A stretch of DNA of 64,000 bases from Mesaphorura yosii. Lineage: Eukaryota > Arthropoda > Collembola > Poduromorpha > Tullbergiidae. Positions 50,042 to 62,359 of this stretch are shown here, piece after piece (the stretch's first letter is position 1; each line of letters starts with the position of its first letter). The notes beneath the pieces were generated by a model that worked only from the letters and a program-made list of their open reading frames with translations, did no database searches and had not been told where the DNA came from. The stretch covers positions 1-64,000 of the forward strand of contig WIXG01000194.1 of the NCBI GenBank assembly GCA_009869945.1, in the 5' to 3' direction. Position numbers and translations under genes: made by a program.

Positions 50042-50936
50042 ATGGCTCACAAACCGGGTTTAACAGTAAGTCCACTCATCCAGCCTTTTGCCTTACGCGC
50101 TAAGTTGACCGTGGATATTGGTGCTTATCCCTCATCAGGTCACAGCACTCTCAATCGTTGGAGGAATCTATCTTGTTGCACTCTTGTGTGGACTTCTAGT
50201 CAAAGTCACTACTGCCCATCCTCAGCTCCAGTTTGGCGATCAGCAAAAAGCGTCTGGAAATGGTAAGTCAATGCGTAAATGAGCACTTTGACAGATAAGA
50301 CTGTACTGACTCTGAAAAGCATGAAATGCCAAATGAATGAGACATGAAGATGTCATGATTCGATTTCAATTGTTAACAAAAGCAGAGGCTGAAGTCATTG
50401 GAGTAAGAACAGTAAAGTAGTAAAGTAGAGTTGCAGTTGAGTTGGAAAACGTGCCCAGTAGATTGATTTTTCTGTCAAATGTATTTTTTCCCTAAATTGC
50501 TTAATTTGATCGTATTCTGTATGTACTTGTATGTAATGTAGAACTGTTGGCAAGATTGCGTCAAAAGTATGAAGTTCATCCTCGGCACCTGAAACAACTG
50601 AAGCAGCAGATCCAACAAAAACAGAAACAACAGCAGCAGCCACTCGGAAGTTATGGCCACCACTCCCACAAATACACGCAGCCCATGAGTAGTGCTAGTA
50701 GTTATGGTGGTAGCGGTAGTTTTGGAGAAGGAATTGGCTCGAGTAATACGTACGGTAGTTACGGGCATCAGAGCCTTGAGGGAGCCAGCAGTGGTTATGG
50801 AGCAACTGGGGGTGGTGGAGCATCGGGCCACGGATACCAGCCTGTAGGACCAGTATTCACATTTGTTAGGACTGACCATCACGGCAACTTTCAGTGGGGT
50901 GTCAGGCACAAGATTGCTGGCGGATGGGGACGCTGA
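50042..50936 (+). CDS. Gly/Tyr-rich secreted protein, form a (last exon 3a)
   Basis: Exons are 50042-50065, 50139-50262 and 50542-50936, giving 180 residues. Exons 1 and 2 code an N-terminal hydrophobic signal (SIVGGIYLVALLCGLLVKV) followed by AHPQLQF, suggesting secretion. Exon 3a codes a Gln-rich stretch (QLKQQIQQKQKQQQQ), then a Gly/Ser/Tyr/His-rich region, then a closing module with TDHHGNFQWGVRH and GGWGR. I do not recognise a named family. The composition suggests an extracellular structural protein such as a cuticle or silk-like component. A second exon at 51784 codes a related closing module in the same phase and could replace exon 3a. No AATAAA is visible between 50937 and 51783. Confidence 0.75.
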
Positions 50937-51944
50937 GACAGACAAAAGACGCCTACTCGAACAAGAAACGACAAAACTTGACCTCAATAGAGACATGTGA
51001 CTGTGACGTGACTTGACTGACTGGGAAATTGACCAGAAAGTGACTTTGACTCATGACTGGCGACTAGACTATCTGGACGATGACTTGACCTGCTCCACAG
51101 TACTTCGCTGATAGATCCTGATTGGATCTACCTATATTACAACGCATGCTTTCTGGTCTAATTTGCAAAGTGACAAACGACGTTCCGGATTCCAGCTTGC
51201 GACTTGACTTTCGTGGATTGACTACGACTTCCTTGACTGATAATGCAATGACAAGGAGTACTGCAGTTACATTGAAGACCCACATATGACACTGACCAAC
51301 TGACCGACCCAAAAGTGAATAAGTGACATTGACATGTACTGACTGACTGACAACTGAACAAACGAACGCAGTTACAATGACGCCAATTTACATTGACGGT
51401 AGACGTTGACGCTGACCTCTCTTGCTTACACATTCCGAACCGTAACTGTACAACTTCGTAAATTGTAACTTGTAAATTGGACTCCGTAACATTAGTTTAG
51501 ACTTTTGGACACTGTAATTGGCCTTCAACACTTTCGCAACGACATTTTCAGGACACAACGCTTAAAGGTTTAAAGAATCTCAGGAGCTTGTGAGCTTTTC
51601 CGATCGTAATGTCAAACTGAGAGCAAAGCACTGCACAAAGTGAATTTCTAGTCAATGACGACAAACCTAGTATTTAAGGAATGACGACGTGATCTCGCTA
51701 TTTATGATTGCTCGTGACCTTGAAACCCTTGTAAGATAATCCCTGGAGTAAGCTTACGGGAATATTCTGTACAGTTTATCCAGAGTTCATTCGAGTTCGA
51801 AGACAAGGCGGCGGTGGTGGAGGCTATGGATGGGGCAATCCCTACATTGGACCTGTGTACACGTACGCCAAGACCGACCACCACGCCAACTTCAAATGGG
51901 GAGTCCGACACCACGTCGGTGGTCACGGATGGCATGGACGTTAA
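50042..51944 (+). CDS. Gly/Tyr-rich secreted protein, form b (last exon 3b)
   Basis: Same exons 1 and 2 as form a, then 51784-51944 instead of 50542-50936, giving 102 residues. Exon 3b has its own acceptor (TTTATCCAG) and the same phase. Its first residue across the junction is Glu, as in 3a, and it ends with TDHHANFKWGVRHH and a GGHGWHGR tail. The Gln-rich part is missing. It could instead be the remnant of a second gene whose first exons I cannot find, but the matching phase and the single poly(A) signal downstream (52141) fit alternative splicing. Confidence 0.6.
50937..51783 (+). other. TGAC-rich spacer between alternative last exons
   Basis: No gene. The first 480 nt are dense in TGAC/TGACT words, for example ACTTGACTGACTGGG and GACTGACTGACAACTG. 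This is either 3' UTR of form a or intron of form b. Confidence 0.5.
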
Positions 51945-52140
51945 ACCAGTGCTAGTCAGTCAAAGTAATGCAAGGCAGAGCAACGAGAGAAGTTTGAAGA
52001 GAACCGACACGACAAGTTGATTTTTTGTTAAGTGTTAATTGGATTTCGTTGACAGTTACCAATTTAGACTCATTTTTGTTACCGCACACATGCACAATTT
52101 GTTGAAGCTGACACTTTGTTGTTGAATTTTGATTTAAATT

Positions 52141-52146
52141 AATAAA
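52141..52146 (+). other. Polyadenylation signal AATAAA, Gly/Tyr-rich gene
   Basis: 197 nt after the stop of form b. The reverse-strand signal of the ABCG gene lies only 39 nt further on. Confidence 0.65.
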
Positions 52147-52184
52147 AGCCTTTTTTTCGGCTAAATTCAGTACGGATTCCTGCA

Positions 52185-52190
52185 TTTATT
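52185..52190 (-). other. Reverse-strand polyadenylation signal, ABCG gene
   Basis: AATAAA on the reverse strand, about 195 nt past the ABCG stop. The two convergent genes probably have abutting or overlapping 3' ends. Confidence 0.6.
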
Positions 52191-52383
52191 TGGACAAACA
52201 AACGCAGAATAAAAATAGAACTATGCATAACTAAACTAACAAAGTGTGGACGAGAAATGGTCCCTACGCCGTGGACTTGGACACTCGAATCCGATTCGAC
52301 ATTGATCGTAGTGTAGAATAATACTATATAGTGACTTACGCATTTGACTCGACTTTGAAATAAACACAAAAATTCTAAATTCT

Positions 52384-54942
52384 TCACTTTCTCCTCGTCT
52401 TGGAAAGCAGGGCGAGATAGGCCAACACTCTGCAGAGGACAATTTGTCCAAGCAGGACGTAAATGTCACGATCGAAGTTGGACTGTAAAAAGTTCCAGCA
52501 ATAGAAATCTTATATTTATTTAATAGATCTCTAAATTTATTAACGGCACTTACGGGATAGTAGTCGAGGCCCTTGAGCACGGCAGCACCGGTCTGTGAAC
52601 ACGACGTCATGTTATCCCGGTTGCATTCGATTTCGTCGATCGTCTCCCACTGAGCGATCGCCAACGCTTCGTTTCCGTAGAAGAAAAAGGACGCGTACTT
52701 CAGCCAGACGAGGTAGTTGGGAATAGACCCGGCATTGAGGAGGAACCCGCTGAAGAGCATGAATGGAATGATCAGTGCGGGGCCGAGAGCCAGAGCCAGA
52801 GTCAATGTAGGGGCGATGCACGAGATGAAGTAGCCTGCCGTCAAACATGAAGTCAGATATTTCATTAGCTGTCCGCTCTGCTTTTGAAGAGGTAACCTCT
52901 TCAATCTAAGAATTCTTACCCAGCGACACACCAAAGTTGCTGACCAGAACGATCACGAGTGTGATCTTGAGAAAGCTTTCGATCTCCGAATTGAACCCAA
53001 TCATGAAGTAGTTGATGGCTACGAAGATGATGGGCAGAATGATGAATAGAGGAAGTTCGGCTATCATCTTTGCGAGAAAGTACACGTCCGTACGATACAT
53101 CCCGTTGAAGTGTTCACGTAAGAAGATGGGTAGTTCCAGACAGAATACGTCGATGACACCAAAAGTGTTTTGCATGGTCATGTTCGTCATGATCATAAAA
53201 AGCGCTCCGTTTAAGTTTTGCACTCCGTCCTGGTTGACTTCTTGTCCGGAGAAGATTATGCCAACCAGCAGGCTCATAACGATTGTCTGGATTACCCTCA
53301 TACGCAGCACGAATGGATCCTTGATGTACGCGATCCACGAGCGCCACAATACTGCTGAGAATTGTTTGATCCATGAGATCTTGTAAGGCGACACCTTCTT
53401 CGCCTTGCTTTTCTTGTGAAAGTAGTCCGCACTTTCTTTCTCCGCTTTGATGGAGTCAACAGATTGCTGTAGTCGAAATCAATCAAGCATTATTGGCCTT
53501 TAGTGTTTTTTAGTGTCATCTTAAAGTCAGGTGAACAGTCTTACCTGAATTTCAATGCCTGTCGGACTCTTATCGAACTTGTCGCACACTTCACTGACTC
53601 TGACCTTGCACTCCGCTTCACGACCCGGCTGAATCGCCAGCGTTTGAATGTAGAAATCGGATGGATTGTAATTTGGTGGGCATGTGTATCCATTCTGAGC
53701 AAAAAAGGCCAGGCAGTCGCTCGTCGACCCGAGAAACGCGACGCGACCTTCAGCCATCAGCAGGACTCGGTCAAAGAGCGCGAATACTTGCGATGAAGGC
53801 TGGTGGATTGTTGCGATGATCGTTTTTCCTCGTGCGGCTAACCCTTTCATAGTTGTGACAATATTCTCGGCCATGTAAGAATCCAGGCCAGAAGTAGGTT
53901 CTAAATAGCAAAGAAATTATTACTGTTTCTTTTTGCTTGTCTAAGTTTAGTCAATTACTAAAAGCTTACCATCCGCAAACATGAGAGGCGGATCAGTCAG
54001 GACTTCGCTCGCGAAAGCCAGTCGCTTCATTTCTCCTCCACTGATGCCCTTTATGCGGCCAGGGAACCCAATGGTCGTCTTTTCGCATTTTGACAACCCG
54101 AACTATGGGGAAGACGGACAAAGTTGTTCAGTTTATTCAATTCAACCCGAGACTGAATGATGAGAAGTAGGATTGGTACCTCTTGAATTACTTCGTTGAC
54201 CCTCTTCATGCGAGTTTTATATGGAATATGGGCGTCCATGCGGACCCTGGCTTGGAATACCAAATGCTCTCGAACAGTCAAGGTTCCAAAAAACAAATCG
54301 TCTTGCTGGATGTAAGCAGACAACGATGTGAGTGCGTCTGGACCCACGGGGACTCCATTCAAGCAACGTTGACCTACAATTTTGGAAAATATTAGAGCCC
54401 AATCTGCATTTTTCGTGCAATCTTGCATGTTACCTGAAATCTTTAAGCTGGACGTGTTTCTGAAGTTTAACACGTTCAAAAGTGTCGTCTTGCCTGCACC
54501 AGAGGCGCCCATTATGGCCACCAGTTCTCCGGGACGGACGATTCCAGTCACTGCAGGTGGTACAAAGGAATCAAGTGTCAAGGTTTTTAACAAAAAACCC
54601 AGGTCGCTTTATGCAACGCTTCGTGCTCACGTAGAGGCAAATTGAGACTTTCGGCTCATATCTACGGATTCTCAGGTTACCGTTTTTGAGTAGCTGCTTT
54701 GAGCCGGCGCCTTTCTTGTTGAAGCACCTCATGCCGCTGCTCTTCTCCACGTCCACGTCTCCGACTGCATTCCCGTTCGATCCAGGCGGTGGTCCGGTCC
54801 AGACATTGACGTCCTTCCACGTGTAGGTCAAAAGTTCGGTGGACATGGCCCGCTGGAGGTGCGGGGACTTTTTGATAGCGACGTCATTGGCGCCGTTGGC
54901 GACATCGCCATGCCCGTTCGGAGTGAAAGCTGGATTTTCCAT
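52384..54942 (-). CDS. w: ABCG half-transporter, White type
   Basis: ATP-driven half-transporter; Drosophila White pairs with Scarlet or Brown to load pigment precursors into granules. Exons on the reverse strand are 54942-54681, 54550-54434, 54373-54180, 54102-53970, 53900-53545, 53466-52920, 52834-52554 and 52482-52384, giving 662 residues. The ATPase domain has Walker [10 protein letters not shown] (about 102-110), [20 protein letters not shown], signature [14 protein letters not shown] (about 211) and Walker [12 protein letters not shown]. Exons 6-8 code the six-helix membrane domain. [19 protein letters not shown] and the C-terminal [15 protein letters not shown] closely resemble White, as does [12 protein letters not shown] at the N-terminus. 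Scarlet or another ABCG paralogue is less likely. Non-coding 5' exons probably lie upstream. Confidence 0.93.
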
Positions 54943-57494
54943 TGCACTGGCACAAACGATGACAGGAGAGACGAGATGAAAACTGCTTCACACGACAGCT
55001 GTGGTGTAACAATTTTATAGCACTTAGATACGGTTTTAGTCTTGGTATTTACATTTATCACATTGCAAAAGCGATAAGGCCTCGTGACTCTGTCTCGATC
55101 TTGTCATTGTGTTAATTTGTATTCGTATTTACAATCACACGCGGTCGACTAACGTCACTATCACTCACTTAATCTATTTACGGCTCTGCAGAGTGCACGT
55201 GTAATTAGGGTTAGCCCAAAGCCCAAAGCCTGGTGGACGTGCACTCGCTCACCCGCGGAATGCGTGAACGGTTCGATGAGTTGCAGAAATCTTGACACTG
55301 AGCTGGTCAAACATGCACTCATGTGACCACTTCACTCGACAAACAATGAGCCAAATTATAAATTGGCTGCGTGTTACCGAAGTGCATTCTTGAGAAGGTC
55401 GCTAACAAAGTCCTGGCTTGCAGCAGGGAAATGCCCAGCATAAGACTGACTGACGAAATTTTTGCGGCTATGTGTTTTGTGGTCTGACTTTGAGTCATTT
55501 CCGACCTTTCTCTGAATTTTTCTTGATATATGTGTTATAAGGCATGGAAAGAGAGAAAAAATAGAGCAGTAGTCGTACTTGCTCTTTGGAAATGGAAATA
55601 AACAAGTTCATACGTTGCTAACCGCTTTTATTTGCACCCAACTGTGCTAGACACTGCATCCAGTAGATTGTACTGTCACGGGTTTCCTTTAAATATTACA
55701 GAACCGGACCAAGTGCAAGTTCTACTTGGCAATGGCATTGAAAGGCATATTGGCAAAGAAATCGATTCACATGCAGTCATGCTTCGGTGTTCTGACGTTT
55801 CTCTTCTGTTCTAACGCATGGCTCAAAGTTAATTTTGGCATCTCTTCGGAAAACGGAAACGTTTATGCAGCAGGCGGCGAAAGCACATGAAATTTGCACA
55901 TGAGAAATATTTTGCTAAACTTTTTAAAAATTATACGAGGTTTGAGCATTGAGAGAGGAATCATGAGCCCAAGCATCATACTATGGCTTAGTGCTGTTGT
56001 GAACTGACTGATGCGATCACAAGCACAGTTGTTTTTAGTACACGACCACCTGATTCAACATCTCTTCCGACACACACTGGATCTTGGGTATGACTGCGAA
56101 TCCCTTCCAGTCACCAAAGTCCCACTTCTTCAGCCGTGTTTGCGTGCTTCCTGCGTTTTTGCAGGATGTCACTGTTGATTTTGTCATTATCTATTTCTTT
56201 AATCGAAATTGGCATTTTCTTTCGTGTCCTTGCCTTGTAAAATTTCGACAACAAGGCATAAGAAATTGTACTTGACCTTTCCTCATTTATGCCTTGTGTC
56301 GCCAATTGAAAGAATGTTTGCCTTTTGCTGTATTGCATGAATATTTGACTACACCAAATGGAAAAGTGGGCTTGGCCCCATGTTCTTAAATATGTCACCA
56401 GTTGCAAAACAAACCGCTTGAGAACAATTAGTTAGCACGTTAGTTTAATGTCTGCTGATGATGACGCGAAAAGCAGGTGACGTCTTCTTCAGTGCCTTGT
56501 TTGTAGATGGATGACGTGATTGTCATTTGTTTTACGCAATGCCAAGTATTGGAAATCATGCCAAAGAGCCGAAATTACCAAAAAAGGAACCTTTTGTCGT
56601 GCGTATCTGTTCCTCAGTTTGTAAGGAGAGTTCAATTGCACCAAATGACATCGTGATAATGTGACATGGAGTGTGACGCACTTCATTATTTCTCTTTGGA
56701 AAACTTGATTACGTTGAATTTTGATGCTCAGGATGCCCAAACTATCATTTTATTGTGTGATTAGAGTTTTTAAAATGTTATAGTTTCACCAAAAAATCAC
56801 ACGCTGCCGTTTGTCAATTCGCCCTGTCTCCTGATCCATTTGGTACAAGTCCCTCTTGCGAACCTTAAATAGATTAACCTTTTAACCGTTTAATTTGAGG
56901 TCTTGAGGTCATGCATTTTGAATCGCAGCGCTGGCATTCTTGACAATAATAATTATTAAGGTCAGTGAACAGCATTTGAAATTCAATGAGGAAATGAATA
57001 AACACTGCACTCATGCAGAAACATAATGACGGAATCGGGATTCTAATTTTATTCCAGCTAATTCCAGTCAAGAACGTCCTAAAAGAAATGTGAACGACCC
57101 ATCACGAGGGTCGATAATTAGCTATAATCGAGTGCTAATTAATATCAGCATGCTAACATGACTAAATTCTTAATGAGACATCGGAATGACAATTTGCAGA
57201 GTCTTAGAACGCGAAATGCGATAGGGATGTCTCTTCAGGTGTGTGGAGCAATACGAAGAGAGATGCAACAATGAACTCAGAGGAAACACTGGAATAACGC
57301 AGACTCCTTGTGTTATGCAAGTTTGATCTGATTTAGAGTGGAGGGATTTTCAACTTATGGCTTCGCCGTCGCTTCTCAGTACTACATTCAGTGCTTTTAT
57401 GCAGTCACACAAACATAATAAACAACGTACGGTAAAACAACTATTAACTAAAAGATTTCAAAATTTGTAATTAAAGTCAACAAATTACCGCAAA
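54943..57494. other. Bidirectional interval between ABCG and Pep-like genes
   Basis: 2.55 kb between divergent start codons. Scattered short open frames show no recognisable protein character. It presumably holds the 5' UTRs and promoters of both genes. Confidence 0.5.
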
Positions 57495-60400
57495 ATGTCC
57501 AGCGGTGCCAATTTCAACGCGAGCTACAGTCGGAGGCCTACCGGCCAGCCGCCTGCTCCTCCCAAATTATCACTCCTTGGCGAACCGCCAATTTCACGTA
57601 ATCCGTCTAGGACACAGCAGCAAGGCCAGGGCAAAAGTTATGGAAATTATGGGTACGACGCTGGTGCGGAGTACGGGAATGATAACAACTTTGAAGAGGA
57701 GTACGAAACGATGATGAACGAATTCAATGACTACCATAGAAAGGTTGAGCCTGCCGGCTCAGATAACCGTAAGCATTTGACCGTTTTTAAACCGGGCTAA
57801 GAATTTGTCATTGATTTACGCCATGTTCCCTGTTCCTCTTGACAGAATACGAACGAGTGGACAGAGGCGGGCGCTGGGGTCAAAACGCTCCGAGGAGGCA
57901 GCAAGATTACAACCGTAACCCAAGCTCTTTAAGCACAGTAAGCGAACTTTTATAGCAACTAACTACCTCATAATTCATGCCAGGAGGTGGAGACTCGGAG
58001 GCAAGACACCGTGCTCCATCCTGGAAGACCGGCAGTGATGCAAATCCGAGAAATTATGGTGAACAGAGTAGACCGACCAATCCCGGTCCAGGCAACTTCA
58101 ATCAACAACAAAACTTTGGGCAAAACGTCAACCAACAATTTCCGAACCAAGGACAGCAGAATTTTCAAGGACTTGGCTTAAATCAAATGGCTGGTCAGCA
58201 GCAAAATCAACAATTGCTTAACTTGCAGAGTGTAAGCCCACCAAAAGGTGATTTGGCATTGGATCTCCTAAATTCCGAATTTTCGTTATACGTTTTCCAC
58301 AGGGGCTTATGGGTATGATGCCGATGAATCCTGCTCAAAATGCGTTAAACTTACTCCAGCAGCAACAACTGGCAGCGGCTGCTGCAACCGCTAATCCCAT
58401 GCAACTTCTTCTTGGAAACCTACCAGCATTCAATACTGAAGTGCTTGGAAAGGTGAGTCGCGCTTCGATGCTTCGTATCTCAGGATTTAAGTTCTAGTGA
58501 TTCAACTTTCATGGTCAACTAAACCTCCTTCATTGTCGCAACTCACGAGTGGTTTTTACTCTGCCCGGAATCTCCGGAATAATCATCCGCTTTCAGCAAA
58601 GCAACAGATCTTTTAAATGTGCTTTGCGAATGTTATTTCTCTCGCGTCGCTACATTTGCCTTTTTCCTGCTCCTGCTTCGACTATGGTCGATCTGCCTCA
58701 ATTGGTTCTTCTGTAATAACTTGAATCAAATCTCCAATCCGATCTGGAGGTTAGCTGAGTTATGGGTTGATCTAATTCATAGCTGAGCGAGAACACATGT
58801 GAAAGCTCCCTTATGCTCTCGAAATCCAATTTTATGGCAATGATTGAAGAACTCCAGTTCCGGTTCGGATTCTGCCAGAGCGCAATCAGGAAAGTTCAGT
58901 TCGTTGTCGAAAAATTCTTTTGACGACTTTTATCAACACAAAGGATTACAAGACGATGTTTGCCAAACGACGTCTTTGGAACTGTCTTCAACTGGCAGTC
59001 ACACCCTCTGAACTGTCCGATCTATATACCGGCTACTGGCTTCACTCATCTAGTTGTACCCTCCCTCCCCATTTGATTCACTGATTCTTCGACAAATTGT
59101 CAACTACGTCCTGTTAAGAGTTGACATTTTACCCACTCTTCACGTTCATTCATTTTCTAGCAAATTCTGAACGCTGCAGCGGCTGCCGCGAGTGCGAGTG
59201 GGGCGAATTCATTTGGACAAAATCTTGGAGTCGGAAATCGCTCTATGCCTCAGCCGCTGATGGGAATTGATTCCTTTGACAATAGATCTTTCGATCGAAA
59301 TGCTTCAAACCGTTCAAGATTACGCCCAAGGAGCCCCAATTCTGTTCGCCGTGACCTGAATAGGTCTCGAGATGCCGGACGTGTTGAGAGGAAAAGGTAC
59401 CGTAACTGCTCGCGTATAATTAAGTCTTCATTTTCATGCCTCGTAATTCGTCTTCCACCCGAATTTCCAACAACGTTGATTGATCAGCAATTGTATAGCG
59501 GCGATTCCCGATGCGCGGATCTTCATTGCGTTTATATGAATGGTTGGTGTCGAACCTTCCAAATTCAGATTGCATATGACAACTCGAGACGCGGGGCCGC
59601 CCAAAGCGACCAATTGTTGACAGCGCCGTCGACGCATCAACAATTTCGATTAATATTTGTTCTGACTTCGTAGACCGGGAGATCGGTATGATGACGCGAA
59701 CAACAAGAGGTTTCGTGGGCGAGACGATGACAAGAACCGAGTACCGAGGATTAGCATCGGCTCTCCTGCTCGAGACAGAGATGGAAACAGAACCGGCCGG
59801 AAGTCCGACTTTGGTAAGAAGAAAGCCGACAAGGACAAGCAAGAAGGTGCAAAAGATGAGACAAAGGACGAGGAAAAGGACACAGAGAAAGAAAAGAATG
59901 TTCAGGAAAAGGATGAAATAAAGAAGGAACCTCAGGAAGGTGAAGTAGCAGAAGAAGGCACTGAGAACAAACCAGAGGAAGCGAAAGATAAGGAGAAGGG
60001 CAAAAAGAAGGAAGAAAAACACAAATCAAAGTATGATGATATTCCAACATCTTTACTGGTATGCAAAGTTTGCCAGAAGTCCATGAACGATAGTGCGGTA
60101 AGTCCAGAGCAATGTAAGTATCGATGACAAAATTCATAATGATTTCTTAATTTCTAGTCCTTCGAGTCTCATTTGCATGGTCGAGCCCACATGCTACTGT
60201 TAGATATCCTGAAACAAAGATTCTTGAAGAGAGCAGATCTTCTGATGGCAGAATCCAAAGTAAGTTCCATTTTCCGTCGAAGTTATACATGATTGATTTA
60301 CTCATACTAAGTTTCTCTTGTAGTTATCTGAAGAAGAAATTGGAATTGAAATGGACAGGCAAAAACGAGCAGGCAAAGGGGGCGGTGGTGGAGGCAAAGG

Positions 60401-62092
60401 CAAAAACTTTTGCAAAATGTGCGACTGCAACTACGCAGTCAGTTGGGGCGCTCACAAGTCCGGAATTCATCATCGCGTAAGTCGTGCCCACGCCCACAGC
60501 ATTATTATAAATAGCCCACTAAACAATGCCGATAAATGGATTTGTCGAATTCGCAGATATTGAAGGAATTCTTACACCCAAACTGCAGGGTTTGTGACGC
60601 TCAATTCGTGCATCGCATGGATTGGGTCAACCACATTGTCGGAACATCGCATCTCAAGAAGCTCGCAGAACTGAAGGCAGCTGGAAAGAATTTAGAAGAT
60701 CACGAATCTACCACCCAGGGAGAACTCTTTTCTTTGAGCATTGAGATTGGTCAGGACGAGCACCCGTCCAATTGCATCACAGTTCGTAATTTGGACTGGA
60801 AGATTCCACTCAAGGACGATTTGAAAGCGCTGCTTCGAGATGACATGGACGTACCCGAGGGAGAAATTATCATTCCACAGAAGTATGACGAAACTGTTGC
60901 TGTTGGTAAGATGAACTGGTCTCTCCTGAGTGGATGGCAGCAGTTGAATTATCGCCAGTGTTCCTTTTTTCTTGCTTTAAGGCGAAGAAGCTATTATAAC
61001 CACTGTGGGATACTGTTGCAAAGTCTGTAAGATTTATATGACACGAGAATCGGACATTGAGTCACATTTGAAGGATAAATCTCACTTTGGAATGTACACA
61101 AACTTCCTCAAGAAAGTGGTGAGTCAACCAAAGCGAATACCTTAAATTCATCTCACATAATTATATATTATATTTTTTATTAATTCATATGTTCCTGATT
61201 TATGTTTGCACATTGCAGGTCAAGTATCGCGAGGAGCTTCAGCGTCAGGAAGAGGCGAAGGCTAAAGGCGAGCCTGAAGTACTTGACGTGATGAAGGAGA
61301 TTCAGGAGAGAAACAATGAGAGCGACAATGCGACGGATGGGAACGAAAAGAAAGAAGTCAGCAGCAAGACGGAGAATACGAATGCAAACGACGATGAAAT
61401 CAAGAAGGAAGAGGAGCAAATGGAAGTTCAAAATGAGGACGAGCTTCTCAAAGATGAATCGATGGACGAAAATGCCGGGGCTGAGAATCAAGCTCTGAAA
61501 ATTGATCTTTACACTCTCGATGGTGAGCCTGAAGAAACTGGTAATTCACTTAACGTAAAGCAAACACATTTTCATGTCTGTGAATTGTCTGAAGGCGAAA
61601 ATGTACAGAAGATGGACACAGAGGACAAAATAGACGCTAGGGACACGGGATCGGAGCAAGTCGCAACTTCTGGAGATAGCCCGAAAACTGAACAAGTGAA
61701 CGATGTCAATAGAGAAGATATACAAGCTGTCGGCGGTGACAAGTCTCCAACGAAATCTGACCCGGCTCCTGCGCCCGTCACATTGAAGCCTGTTGTGAAA
61801 GCGGCGCATGCTTCTGCCACTCCGACTTCTCGTAACAAGCCGGTTCGCGGTGGTCGAGGACGTGGCACTCCGTCCCGGGGTTCGGCGACTCCTGCACGCG
61901 GGACTGCCATTGTAAGCCTGAAAATTATAACCTGAGACTATGAACTTTAAAATAATGAAGCAATCACATTTGCATGTAAAGCGTGGAGCAGCAAACGTGG
62001 GCATGCGAGGAGGTCGTGGCGCTCGCGGAGCATTCGGAGCCAGAGGAACACCAGCCGGTGCAGCTAGAGGATTCCCAAAAGCAGATCGTTGA
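57495..62092 (+). CDS. Pep: Matrin-type zinc-finger RNA-binding protein, Pep-like
   Basis: Nuclear protein of the type of Drosophila Pep (protein on ecdysone puffs), which associates with hnRNP complexes. Exons are 57495-57768, 57846-57914, 57984-58231, 58303-58452, 59161-59396, 59674-60097, 60158-60259, 60324-60476, 60557-60905, 60982-61118, 61219-61911 and 61982-62092, giving 981 residues. The N-terminal half is Gly/Gln/Asn-rich with an Ala-rich LLQQQQLAAAAA segment, then Arg/Ser-rich and a Lys/Glu-rich stretch. Four zinc fingers follow. Three are C-x2-C-x12-H-x5-H (CKVCQK, CRVCDA, CKVCKI) and one is a shortened variant (CKMCDC). The C-terminus is acidic and ends in RGG-type repeats. Exon 2 uses donor GTAACC at 57915, required by phase. 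A 54-nt stretch near 61541-61594 may be a further in-frame intron. Confidence 0.85.
58453..59160 (+). other. Pep-like gene intron 4, 708 nt
   Basis: Joins two phase-0 exons (EVLGK to QILNAAAAAA). No exon or RNA gene recognised. It is the longest intron of this gene. Confidence 0.7.
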
Positions 62093-62204
62093 TTGGGCGA
62101 ATCTCTAAACAGCTCTTGATTCCACCACTTTGATTATTTATGATTTGAGTAATTGTAGTGATTGTATAAGTTGTTTATTAGGTACGTTTTGAAGATTGAT
62201 TGTT

Positions 62205-62210
62205 ATTAAA
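62205..62210 (+). other. Variant polyadenylation signal ATTAAA, Pep-like gene
   Basis: 113 nt after the stop codon, 84 nt before the reverse-strand poly(A) signal of the facing selenoprotein gene. Confidence 0.5.
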
Positions 62211-62293
62211 GGTGACTATAAAAAATAGTATGCGAAATCTCGGATTGCATTTATCGAAAAATTCATTTCATTCATATTTTATCAATTCGTATC

Positions 62294-62299
62294 TTTATT
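62294..62299 (-). other. Reverse-strand polyadenylation signal, SELENOF
   Basis: AATAAA on the reverse strand, about 260 nt past the SELENOF stop, placing the SECIS element inside the 3' UTR. Confidence 0.7.
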
Positions 62300-62359
62300 T
62301 ACTGCCAAAATATTTCATAACCAGCCACCAAGGTCTTAAATGATCAACCATAATCAAAT

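Noticed and set aside
50475-50996. Reverse-strand Ser-rich open frame of 173 codons
   Set aside because: Complement of the Gly/Ser/Tyr-rich exon 3a; low-complexity codons keep the opposite strand open.
57915-57937. Donor at 57938 for exon 2 of the Pep-like gene
   Set aside because: It breaks the phase with the Gln/Asn-rich next exon; the donor at 57915 restores it.
59420-60022. Reverse-strand Phe/Leu-rich open frame resembling a membrane protein
   Set aside because: It is the complement of the Lys/Glu-rich exon of the Pep-like gene (AAG/GAG repeats read as CTT/CTC); an artefact of composition.
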